A stretch of 64,000 bases of DNA from NCBI RefSeq assembly GCF_021568905.1, contig NZ_JAKGSB010000002.1, positions 372,001 through 436,000 of the forward strand, read 5' to 3'. This document shows positions 29,737-37,782 of this stretch, piece by piece; position 1 is the stretch's first letter, and every line of letters begins with the position of its first letter. Under the pieces are notes generated by a model. The model was not told the DNA's origin. It made no database searches and worked only from the letters and a program-made list of their open reading frames with translations. Made by a program: the position numbers and the translations under genes. Source of the stretch: Zavarzinia marina (GTDB lineage: Bacteria > Pseudomonadota > Alphaproteobacteria > Zavarziniales > Zavarziniaceae).

Positions 29737-30086
29737 CTCGTCCCCTGGGTCGAGTACGCCGAAAAGGGCGAGAATCCCCGGGGCGGAAACCGGCTCCCGT
29801 CCCTGTCCTCGCCCGACTGGCCCCCGATCCTTCGGCCGCGACTGCCGGCTTCCATTGCCGTTTTTTCTCTTCAGCGGAATTTCAGGGCCTGGATCTCGCC
29901 AAAAGTGTTTCGCGCGAACTGCCGAAGGTCAACCCCACCTCCGATTATGGTTAATCCACTGCCGCGCGAAGGCAGGTGCATGGTGCATATTGCAGCGCAG
30001 CGGCGTAGCGTCGGATGATCCGGTGTCGGCGTTCAGGGATCGGCGTTCAGGGATCGGCGTTCAGGGATCGAAGGGGTAGGGCAAGC
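29737..30086. other. 350-nt non-coding stretch between the GGDEF-EAL gene and yitT
   Basis: Divergent promoter region for the GGDEF-EAL and YitT genes. It is richer in A+T around 29855-29960 (a TTTTTT run at 29862-29867 and GATTATGGTTAATCC at 29942-29956), and holds a triplicated 14-mer at its right end (30026-30067). No RNA gene or conserved box was recognised. Confidence 0.6.
30026..30067. repeat. three tandem 14-bp repeats upstream of yitT
   Basis: TCGGCGTTCAGGGA occurs three times head to tail (30026, 30040, 30054), followed by a partial TCG. The array ends 19 nt before the yitT ATG, so copy number would change the promoter/5' UTR length by 14 nt steps. Confidence 0.95.
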
Positions 30087-30731
30087 ATGACCACGGACAG
30101 GGAGACGGCGCCGGGCGCCCCGGGCGCGGGCGCCATGGCCGCCGCGCATTCCCGTTTCGACAATATCCAGGGCCTCGCCTTCGGCGTGGTGATGATTTCC
30201 TTCGGGATCTCCCTGCTGCACGCCATGGGCCTGATCACCGGTCAGGCGGCGGGCGTCGCCTTCCTGATCTCCTATGCCACGGGGGCCGATTTCGCCCTGA
30301 TCTTCCTTCTGGTGAACGTCCCCTTCTACGTCCTCGCCGTGATGCGGCTGGACCGGGGCTTCACGCTGCGCTCGATCGTCTGCGTGACCGCGATCTCCGC
30401 CCTGGCCGGGCTGGCGCCGCGCCTGTTCGAATACAGTCACGTCGAACCCTTCAGCGGCGCGGTGGTCGCCGGCTTCTGCATCGGCATCGGCCTGATCGGC
30501 CTGTTCCGCCATGGCGCCAGCGGCGGCGGGGTCGGCATCCTCGCCTATTACGTCCAGGAGAAGACGGGCTTTCGCGCCGGCTGGCTGCAATTGTCCCTGG
30601 ACGTCGTGATCTTCGGCGGCGCCTTCCTGGTGCTGGACGGCTGGGCCGTCGTGCATTCCCTGGTCGGGGCGCTGGCCCTCAATCTCCTCGTCGCCTTCAA
30701 CCACCGGCGCGACTGGTATGTCGCGCGATAG
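30087..30731 (+). CDS. YitT-family membrane protein
   Basis: 214 residues with about five or six hydrophobic helices. Segments include FGVVMISFGISLLHAMGLIT, GVAFLISYATG, ALIFLLVNVPFYVLAV and FCIGIGLIGLFRHGASGGG. This matches the YitT/DUF161 family (TM region only; the usual C-terminal DUF2179 cytoplasmic domain is absent). Function unknown, possibly transport. The SD-like AGGGGTAGGG is 8 nt before the ATG. The last ten codons and the stop are copy 1 of a 34-bp tandem array that runs on to 30867. Confidence 0.85.
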   Translation: MTTDRETAPGAPGAGAMAAAHSRFDNIQGLAFGVVMISFGISLLHAMGLITGQAAGVAFLISYATGADFALIFLLVNVPFYVLAVMRLDRGFTLRSIVCVTAISALAGLAPRLFEYSHVEPFSGAVVAGFCIGIGLIGLFRHGASGGGVGILAYYVQEKTGFRAGWLQLSLDVVIFGGAFLVLDGWAVVHSLVGALALNLLVAFNHRRDWYVAR

Positions 30732-30867
30732 CAACCACCGCCGCGACTGGTATGTCGCGCGATAGCAACCACCGCCGCGACTGGTATGTCGCGCGATAGC
30801 AACCACCGCCGCGACTGGTATGTCGCGCGATAGCAACCACCGCCGCGACTGGCACGTCGCGCGCTAG
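30698..30867. repeat. five tandem 34-bp hairpin repeats bridging the ends of convergent genes
   Basis: Copies start at 30698, 30732, 30766, 30800 and 30834. Copy 1 is the end of the yitT coding sequence including its TAG; copies 2-4 differ from it by one base; copy 5 is more diverged. Each contains the 6-bp inverted repeat CGCGAC / GTCGCG around a 6-nt loop. The minus-strand TSUP stop codon (30864-30866) lies in copy 5, where ATAG has become CTAG and serves both strands. Five successive hairpins may act as a bidirectional transcription barrier. Confidence 0.95.
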
Positions 30868-31622
30868 CCCCAGATCAGGAGCTTGAGGGCGAGGACGACC
30901 GAAACGACGACCAGCACCGGGCGCACGATGCGGGCGCCGACGCGCACCACCAGATGGGCCCCCACCCGCGCGCCGATCAATTGCCCCAGCGCCATCGCCC
31001 CGCCGACGATCCAGACCACGTGGCCGCCGGCGACGAAGATGGCGAGGGAGGCGATGTTGGAGGTGAAGTTCAGCACCTTGGCATGGGCCGTCGCCCGGCG
31101 CAGCGAATGCCCGAGCAGGGCGACGAAGCCGATGGCGAAGAAGGATCCCGTCCCCGGCCCGAAGAAACCGTCATAGGCGCCGATCAGGGGCGCCACCGCG
31201 CCGATGAAGACGGCATCCGGCACCCGGCGGTGGGCTTCGATATCGCCCGCCCGGGGCGACAGCAGGACATAGAGCGCGACCCCGACCAGCAGCACCGGGA
31301 TCATCCGTTCGAGAGCGGAAGCATCGACCATGCGGACGCCGATGGTGCCGACGGCGGAGCCGGCGAAGGTGCCTGCGATGAAGGGCCAGAAGCGGGCGAG
31401 ATCGATTTCGCCCCGGCGGATGAAAGTGACGCTGGCGACCAGCGTGCCGAACGTGCCCTGCAGCTTGTTGGTGGCGAGTGCTGCCGCCGGCGGCAGCCCG
31501 GCCCAGAGCAGGACCGGCAGCGTCAGCAGGCCGCCGCCGCCGGCGATCGCGTCGATACAGCCGGCGACCAGGGCGACGGCGAACAGAAGGACCAGGACCT
31601 CGGGCCCCGCCAGGAATTCCAT
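30864..31622 (-). CDS. TSUP (TauE/SafE) family sulfite/organosulfonate-type permease
   Basis: 252 residues with seven or eight hydrophobic helices. Characteristic family segments are CIDAIAGGGGLLTLPVLLWAG near the N-terminus and GAYDGFFGPGTGSF in the second half, the two pseudo-repeats of TauE/SafE. These export or import small sulfur-containing anions or related organic anions; the substrate is unknown here. ATG 31622 fits the first helix. The gene lies 22 nt after the small membrane protein gene on the same strand. Confidence 0.9.
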   Translation of the reverse strand: MEFLAGPEVLVLLFAVALVAGCIDAIAGGGGLLTLPVLLWAGLPPAAALATNKLQGTFGTLVASVTFIRRGEIDLARFWPFIAGTFAGSAVGTIGVRMVDASALERMIPVLLVGVALYVLLSPRAGDIEAHRRVPDAVFIGAVAPLIGAYDGFFGPGTGSFFAIGFVALLGHSLRRATAHAKVLNFTSNIASLAIFVAGGHVVWIVGGAMALGQLIGARVGAHLVVRVGARIVRPVLVVVSVVLALKLLIWG

Positions 31623-31644
31623 GATCGTGTTTCCGGTCGATCCA

Positions 31645-31935
31645 CTAGGGCCGAAGCAGGCGGGCCCGCGCCAGCCCGAACAGGACGAGCGGCGCCAGCA
31701 GGAAATGCAGAAGATCCATGGGCGCCGACCGCGCCGACTGGCGCAGCACCACGACATCCGCCACCTCGAGCCCGAGGGCGACGAGAACGACGAGGCCGAT
31801 CACCAGGAGGTGGCCGATGCCGCGCCGGGTGGCGAGCGAGATCAGCACGAGGAACAGCAGCCCCAGATAGATCTGCCCGGCCTCCGCCCCGCCGGGCAGG
31901 GCCTGGGCGACGACGAACCTCACATCGCCATACAT
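31645..31935 (-). CDS. small three-helix membrane protein, unknown
   Basis: 96 residues with three hydrophobic stretches (QIYLGLLFLVLISLA; HLLVIGLVVLVALGLEVADVVVL; LLHFLLAPLVLFGLARA). ATG 31935 has GAGG at good spacing, whereas an in-frame GTG two codons earlier does not. Probably co-transcribed with the TSUP permease. I do not recognise the family. Confidence 0.7.
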   Translation of the reverse strand: MYGDVRFVVAQALPGGAEAGQIYLGLLFLVLISLATRRGIGHLLVIGLVVLVALGLEVADVVVLRQSARSAPMDLLHFLLAPLVLFGLARARLLRP

Positions 31936-32022
31936 ATGCACCTCGTCGTCATCGTTAATCTTTCGTTTGCCCCCTGGGCACTAGGATGCCCGAAACATGC
32001 CACAGACCGAGCCCTGCCACCC

Positions 32023-32304
32023 ATGGCCGACAAATACGCCGCCGTCCACCTGAACACGATCGGACAGATCGCCGAGCACGGCTATGCGCTCCGGATGGAT
32101 TGCAGGAGTTGCGGCAAGGGCGCGGACGTCGACCTCGATTCGCTGATCGCGCGCCTCGGCGCCGAATTCACCCTGCCGGAACTGCGCCGCCATGCCGCCT
32201 GCCCCCATTGCGGCGGCGCCGTCGGCTTCTCCATGCGCCTTGCCGCCGCCGGCACCAAGCCGGACGGCCATCCGATGGCGATCCGCCTGAAGCCGCGGCG
32301 CTGA
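32023..32304 (+). CDS. small zinc-ribbon-like protein
   Basis: 93 residues with two CxxC knuckles, MDCRSCGKGADVDL and AACPHCGGAVGFSMRL, spaced about 40 residues apart and consistent with one zinc site. Between them is an amphipathic helix ending in LPELRRHAACPHC. Widespread small alphaproteobacterial proteins look like this; function unknown. Divergent from the small membrane protein. Confidence 0.75.
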   Translation: MADKYAAVHLNTIGQIAEHGYALRMDCRSCGKGADVDLDSLIARLGAEFTLPELRRHAACPHCGGAVGFSMRLAAAGTKPDGHPMAIRLKPRR

Positions 32305-32368
32305 CAAGGCGCCGGCGTCGCGATAGAACACCCTTCATTCGCGCATCCCGGATCCGCTGCCTATCCGA

Positions 32369-32397
32369 TTGCAATATTGAAGCGCACTCCTTACCTT
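32369..32397 (+). promoter_or_regulatory. candidate promoter of the acpXL operon
   Basis: TTGCAA (32369-32374), a 17-nt spacer and TACCTT (32392-32397), giving a start near 32404 and a 30-nt leader before acpXL. This is the only AT-rich part of the 130-nt gap. Confidence 0.4.
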
Positions 32398-32433
32398 GCG
32401 GCGATATTTTCGACCCCAGGGACCAATCCTTCC

Positions 32434-32712
32434 ATGTCCGACACTTTCGACGCCATCGCCGACATCATCGCCGAGACCTGCAACATCGAGCGCGAGACCA
32501 TCACGCCCGAGAGCCATGCGATCGACGATCTCGGCATCGATAGCCTCGACTTCCTCGACGTCACCTTCGCCATCGACAAGAAGTTCGGCATCAAGATGCC
32601 GGTCGAGGCCTGGATGAAGGAAGTGAACGAAGGCCGCGCCGCGACCGAGGATTATTTCGTCATGGGCAATCTCGCCGCGAAGATCGACGAGCTGCGCGCC
32701 GCCAAGGGCTGA
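32434..32712 (+). CDS. acpXL: very-long-chain acyl carrier protein AcpXL
   Basis: 92 residues, longer than housekeeping AcpP and equal to rhizobial AcpXL. The phosphopantetheine site is [20 protein letters not shown] with Ser37. The start [20 protein letters not shown] and the end [19 protein letters not shown] are strongly AcpXL-like. In rhizobia AcpXL carries the C28 (omega-1)-hydroxy fatty acid while it is elongated and transferred to lipid A. First gene of a six-gene operon (32.4-37.4 kb). Confidence 0.92.
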   Translation: MSDTFDAIADIIAETCNIERETITPESHAIDDLGIDSLDFLDVTFAIDKKFGIKMPVEAWMKEVNEGRAATEDYFVMGNLAAKIDELRAAKG

Positions 32713-32721
32713 CCGGGCGCC

Positions 32722-33180
32722 ATGCGCCTCGAATATTTCCAGCTCGTCGACGGTATCGAGACGATGGATGCGGAAAAAGGCACCATCGTCTGCCGCGCCA
32801 CGGTGCCGACCGAATCGACCATCTTCGAAGGCCATTTTCCGGGCCACCCGCTGATGCCCGGCGTCCTGCTGCTCGAATGCATGGCGCAGACCGGCGGCCA
32901 CATGATCCTGGCGCGCAACGGCTATGAGAAGATGGCCTTTCTCGCCCAGGCCGACCGGGCGAAGTTCCGCGGCTTCGTCGTGCCCGGCGACAGTCTCGAA
33001 GTGCACAGCGAGCTGACCCACGAGGGCTCGGGCTATGCCGTCTGCAAGGCCCGCATCCTGAAGGACGGCAAGGCGGTGGCGGATGCCGAGATCCGCTATC
33101 GCGTGGTCCCTTTCCCTTCGCCCGAGTTGCGGGACAAAATGCTGGCCTTCGTCCGCACCATGGGGCATCCCCAGGCCTGA
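32722..33180 (+). CDS. fabZXL: 3-hydroxyacyl-ACP dehydratase FabZXL
   Basis: 152 residues, hot-dog fold. Catalytic His38 is in FEGHFPGHPLMPG and Glu52 in LLLECMAQTGG, as in FabZ. It dehydrates 3-hydroxyacyl-AcpXL in each elongation round. It begins 9 nt after acpXL. Confidence 0.9.
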   Translation: MRLEYFQLVDGIETMDAEKGTIVCRATVPTESTIFEGHFPGHPLMPGVLLLECMAQTGGHMILARNGYEKMAFLAQADRAKFRGFVVPGDSLEVHSELTHEGSGYAVCKARILKDGKAVADAEIRYRVVPFPSPELRDKMLAFVRTMGHPQA

Positions 33181-33214
33181 TGCGGGCAGGCCCGACACCG
33201 AGGTAGATATCGTC

Positions 33215-34405
33215 ATGACGCGCGAAGTCTGGATCACCGGCCAGGGGCTGCTGTCGCCGCTGGGCCAGGATCTGAACGAGACCTGGGACAGGCTTTCGGA
33301 CGAGGCGGCGATCGCCGCCGCCGCCGATCATGCCTTCCTGCCGCCCTTCACCGTCATGCCCATGACCCTGCCGGCGCTGGACCGCTTCGTGCCGAAGCGC
33401 GGCGACCAGCGCGCCATGGGGCCCTTCATGCTGGCCGGCTGTATCGCCGCCGCCATGGCCATGGACGAGGCCGGTCTCCTGGGTGCCGAACCGGACGTGC
33501 TGAAGCAGATCAACCTGATGGTCGGCGTCGGCGGCGGCGAGCGCGACGAAGCGGTGGACGAGGCGATCCTGACCGCCCTGAACGGCAGGGACGATGGCGA
33601 TGTGCTGGCGGAACAGCTCCAGACCGAACTCCGCCCCACCCTGTTCCTGGCGCAACTGCCCAATCTCTTCGCCGGCAACATCTCGATCGTGCTCGGCGTC
33701 TCGGGCTCCAGCCGCACCTTCATGGGCGAGGAGGCGTCGGGCGTCGACGCGGTCCGCGTCGCCTATGAACGGATCCAGGGCGGCCAGGACGATCTCTTCC
33801 TGGTGGGCAGCGCCTTCAACGCCTCGCGCAGGGACATTCCCCTGCTCTATCAGGCCGGCGGCTTCCTGCTGGAAGATCCGGCCCTGCCGTTCTGGCGGCG
33901 CCCCAAGGCGGGCATGGCGCTCGGCTCCGCCGGGGCCTTCCTGGTGATCGAGTCGCGCGAAAGCGCCGAAGCGAGGGGCGCCAAGCCCTTGGCCCGCCTG
34001 TCCGGCGTGCTGAACGACCGTTGTCGCCGCGAACCCGGCCAGGCCAGCGCCAATGCCGCGCGCGAATGGGCGATGCTGGCGCCGAAGCCCGGCTGCGCCG
34101 TGCTATCGGGCGCCTGCGGTTCCGGCCCGGCAACGGCGGAGGAACATGATTTCCTGATGAAGATGGTCCAGGGCGCCGAGGCGGCGCAGGTGCGGCCGAC
34201 CGCCGCCGCCCTCGGCCATTCCATCGAATGCAGCTTCCTGACCAATCTCGTGCTCGCCACCAAGGCGGTCCGCGAAGGCAAACTGTTCCCGGCCCTGACC
34301 GACGACCCGGTGGAGGCGGCACCCGCCGCCGACGTCACCCAGGCCGTGGTCACCACCTGGGGCCATCGGCGCGGCGAGGGAATGGCCCTCGTCGAGCGCA
34401 TCTGA
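33215..34405 (+). CDS. fabF2XL: ketosynthase-like FabF2XL lacking the catalytic Cys
   Basis: 396 residues, thiolase fold (REVWITGQGLLSPLGQDL at the N-terminus). At the nucleophile elbow, where its partner has TTACASG, this protein reads VLGVSGSSRTF, so Val162/Ser163 replaces the active-site Cys. Only one of the usual His motifs is recognisable (LGHSIECSFLTN). It therefore cannot form an acyl-enzyme and resembles the chain-length factor of type II polyketide synthases. A heterodimer with FabF1XL is the likely arrangement, with this subunit setting chain length. ATG 33215 has GAGGT upstream. Confidence 0.85.
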   Translation: MTREVWITGQGLLSPLGQDLNETWDRLSDEAAIAAAADHAFLPPFTVMPMTLPALDRFVPKRGDQRAMGPFMLAGCIAAAMAMDEAGLLGAEPDVLKQINLMVGVGGGERDEAVDEAILTALNGRDDGDVLAEQLQTELRPTLFLAQLPNLFAGNISIVLGVSGSSRTFMGEEASGVDAVRVAYERIQGGQDDLFLVGSAFNASRRDIPLLYQAGGFLLEDPALPFWRRPKAGMALGSAGAFLVIESRESAEARGAKPLARLSGVLNDRCRREPGQASANAAREWAMLAPKPGCAVLSGACGSGPATAEEHDFLMKMVQGAEAAQVRPTAAALGHSIECSFLTNLVLATKAVREGKLFPALTDDPVEAAPAADVTQAVVTTWGHRRGEGMALVERI

Positions 34406-34417
34406 GGAGGGTTCGAC

Positions 34418-35668
<1,251 letters not shown>

Positions 35669-35670
35669 CC

Positions 35671-36396
35671 ATGGCCGGCGCGGTTCTCGTCACCGGCGGG
35701 ACCGGCGGCATCGGTTCGGCGCTGGTCCGGCACCTGTCGGCCGAGGGCTGGGCGGTCAGTTTCACCTGGCGCTCGGACGGCGCGGCGGCCGAGGCGCTGG
35801 CGGACGAGACCGGGGCGGAAGCGATCCGCCTCGACCTCGCCGACCGGGCGGCGGTCGCCGCTTGCGCCGAAGCCCTCGCCGAACGGGACGCCTCCTTCGC
35901 CGCGCTCGTCCACAATGCCGGCGCCACCCATGACGCGCTGGCCGCCACTCTCGACATCGAGCGCGCGGCCGAGGTGATGCAGGTGAACCTTTTCGCCTTC
36001 ATGGCCCTGGTCAAGGGCGTGGTGCGCGGCATGACGGCGGCGCGGCGCGGCCGGATCGTCGCCATCGGCGCGCTGGCCGCGGCGCGCGGCACCGTGGGCA
36101 ACGGCGCCTATGCCGCCTCCAAATCCGCCTTGGAAGCCTATGTCCGCACCCTGGCGGTGGAGGTCGGGCGCCGGGGCGTGACCGCCAATGTGGTGGCGCC
36201 CGGCTGGATCGACACCGCCATGGCCGGCGACGCGGCGTCGGGCCTCGCCAAGGCGATCCCGGCCCAGCGCCTCGGCACGGCGGCGGAGGTCGCGGCGGCC
36301 GTCGGCTTTCTGTTGCGCGACGGTGCCGCTTATGTCAATGGCACCACCCTGACGGTGGACGGCGGGCTGGGCATCGCCCTTGCCGCTTCGAAGTGA
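35671..36396 (+). CDS. 3-oxoacyl-ACP reductase-type SDR in the VLCFA operon
   Basis: 241 residues, classical SDR of FabG type. The cofactor motif TGGTGGIG (about residues 8-15) is followed by HNAGATHDA, the catalytic YAASK and the late motif VAPGWIDTAM; the C-terminus VNGTTLTVDGGLGI is typical. It begins 2 nt after fabF1XL. The rhizobial cluster I know of has no dedicated ketoreductase here, so this gene would complete a self-contained elongation cycle with fabZXL and the ketosynthases. Confidence 0.9.
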   Translation: MAGAVLVTGGTGGIGSALVRHLSAEGWAVSFTWRSDGAAAEALADETGAEAIRLDLADRAAVAACAEALAERDASFAALVHNAGATHDALAATLDIERAAEVMQVNLFAFMALVKGVVRGMTAARRGRIVAIGALAAARGTVGNGAYAASKSALEAYVRTLAVEVGRRGVTANVVAPGWIDTAMAGDAASGLAKAIPAQRLGTAAEVAAAVGFLLRDGAAYVNGTTLTVDGGLGIALAASK

Positions 36397-36412
36397 CGGA
36401 TAGGATAGAGAA

Positions 36413-37438
36413 ATGCTGGCGCTGCGCCTGATCGAGGAAGGCCGTACCGAACTCGTGGAGATGGAGGCGCCGCCCCCGCCGCCGCCCGGCCGGATCCAGG
36501 TCCGCATGAAGACCGTGGCGCTCAATCATATCGACGTCTGGGGCCTGCGCGGCATGGCCTTCGCCAAGCGGAAGCTCCCCCTCACCGTCGCGGTCGAGGG
36601 CGCGGGCGAAGTGGTGGCCCTAGGCGACGGCGTGACCAGCCACAGGATCGGCGACCGGGTGGCGATCTATGCCGGCGTCACCTGCGGCCACTGCAGGCGC
36701 TGCCTGAAGGGCCAGGAGAACCTGTGCGAGAATATCGCCGGCATCATGGGCTTTCACATCGATGGCGTCGCGGCGCAGTTCCTGAACCTCGATCCCCGTC
36801 AGGCGATCGCCATTCCCGACAATGTGAACGACGTCGACGCCGCCTGCGCCACCACCACCTTCGGCACGGTCCAGCACATGCTGTTCGAGAATGCCAAGCT
36901 GGAAGCGGGCGAGACGGTGCTGATCCAGGCCGGCGGCTCGGGCATCGGCACCACGGCGATCCGCATGGCGAAACAGGCCGGCGCCTATGTCTTCACCACC
37001 GTCGGCTCGGACGAGAAGATCCAGAAGGTGCTCGATCTCGGCGCCGATGTCGCCATCAACTACAACAAGGACCGCTTCGAATCGATCGTGCGCCGCGCCA
37101 CCGACAAGAAGGGCGTGGATGTCGTCTTCGAGCATGTCGGGCCCGACACCTGGGCCAAATCCCTGTTCTGCCTGAAGCGCGGCGGCCGCCTCGTCACCTG
37201 CGGCTCCACGACCGGCGTCTCGGCCGAAACCAATCTGTTCCAGCTCTTCCAGATGCAACTCCGCATCTTCGGTTCCTTCGGCGCCAATTTCGCCAACATC
37301 CGCGAGGGGTTGCGCAAGATGTCCGAAGGCATCCGCCCCGTCATCGACAGCGAAATCGACCTAGGCGACATCGGCGCCGCGCTCCGCCGCATGCAGAGCC
37401 GCGACCTCTTCGGCAAGATCGTGGCGCATGTGCCGTGA
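36413..37438 (+). CDS. zinc-containing MDR dehydrogenase of the VLCFA operon
   Basis: 341 residues, medium-chain dehydrogenase/reductase. It has GVTCGHCRRCLKGQENLCEN (structural zinc Cys cluster), LNHIDVWGLRG in place of the usual catalytic-zinc Cys segment, and the NADPH site IQAGGSGIGTTAIRMA. In rhizobia the corresponding operon gene is suggested to act as the enoyl-ACP reductase of VLCFA synthesis. Last gene of the operon in this window. Its stop codon lies 32 nt before the terminal repeat of the inserted element, where the lipid A acyltransferase gene lpxXL would often be. Confidence 0.88.
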   Translation: MLALRLIEEGRTELVEMEAPPPPPPGRIQVRMKTVALNHIDVWGLRGMAFAKRKLPLTVAVEGAGEVVALGDGVTSHRIGDRVAIYAGVTCGHCRRCLKGQENLCENIAGIMGFHIDGVAAQFLNLDPRQAIAIPDNVNDVDAACATTTFGTVQHMLFENAKLEAGETVLIQAGGSGIGTTAIRMAKQAGAYVFTTVGSDEKIQKVLDLGADVAINYNKDRFESIVRRATDKKGVDVVFEHVGPDTWAKSLFCLKRGGRLVTCGSTTGVSAETNLFQLFQMQLRIFGSFGANFANIREGLRKMSEGIRPVIDSEIDLGDIGAALRRMQSRDLFGKIVAHVP

Positions 37439-37469
37439 GGGGGTGAGGTTCGGGTCTACGACGAGAGAA

Positions 37470-37502
37470 TTTAGTGGAGTGTCACCGGAATTCGCGGAAT
37501 TC
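37470..37502 (+). repeat. left inverted terminal repeat
   Basis: Starts TTAGTGGAGTGTCACCGGAA. The reverse complement of 40243-40272 starts TTAGTGGGGTGTCACCGTAA, so only two of the first 20 bases differ, and similarity continues through AATTC-CG-AATT. GTCACCGGAATTC recurs at 37503-37515, a repeated-end pattern like that of IS21-type elements. Confidence 0.75.
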
Positions 37503-37508
37503 GTCACC

Positions 37509-37680
37509 GGAATTCTTCGTCTTCTCCCGCTGGGTCTATCGACAGCGCAACCTTGTCGAACGGTTCTTCAACAAAATCAAACAGTTCCGGGGCATCGCAA
37601 CGCGCTATGACAAGCGGCCGGAAAACTATCTCGCAGCCGTGAAGCTCGTCGCTGCGAGAAGCTGGTGTCAGAGCTTATGA
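37509..37680 (+). pseudogene. IS5-like transposase C-terminal remnant
   Basis: About 56 codons ending at TGA 37678-37680, including YRQRNLVERFFNKIKQFRGI and ATRYDKRPENYLAAVKLVAA. This is the end of the DDE domain of IS5/IS427-family transposases: the E of the triad lies in NLVERFF, followed by the K/R-rich helix. The remaining ~80% of the gene is missing; the sequence upstream runs directly into the left terminal repeat. Confidence 0.85.
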
Positions 37681-37782
37681 GTCTACGGCCTAGCAGATGC
37701 TGCCATAGCGCATGGTTGTGTACGATGATCGGCGGCAATATCGGGAGTTTGGCGGCAGCACTGCGCCAATGTAGTAGTATTC

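Noticed and set aside
30698-30867. 34-bp repeats as a mini CRISPR array
   Set aside because: The units are head to tail with no spacers and originate from coding sequence.
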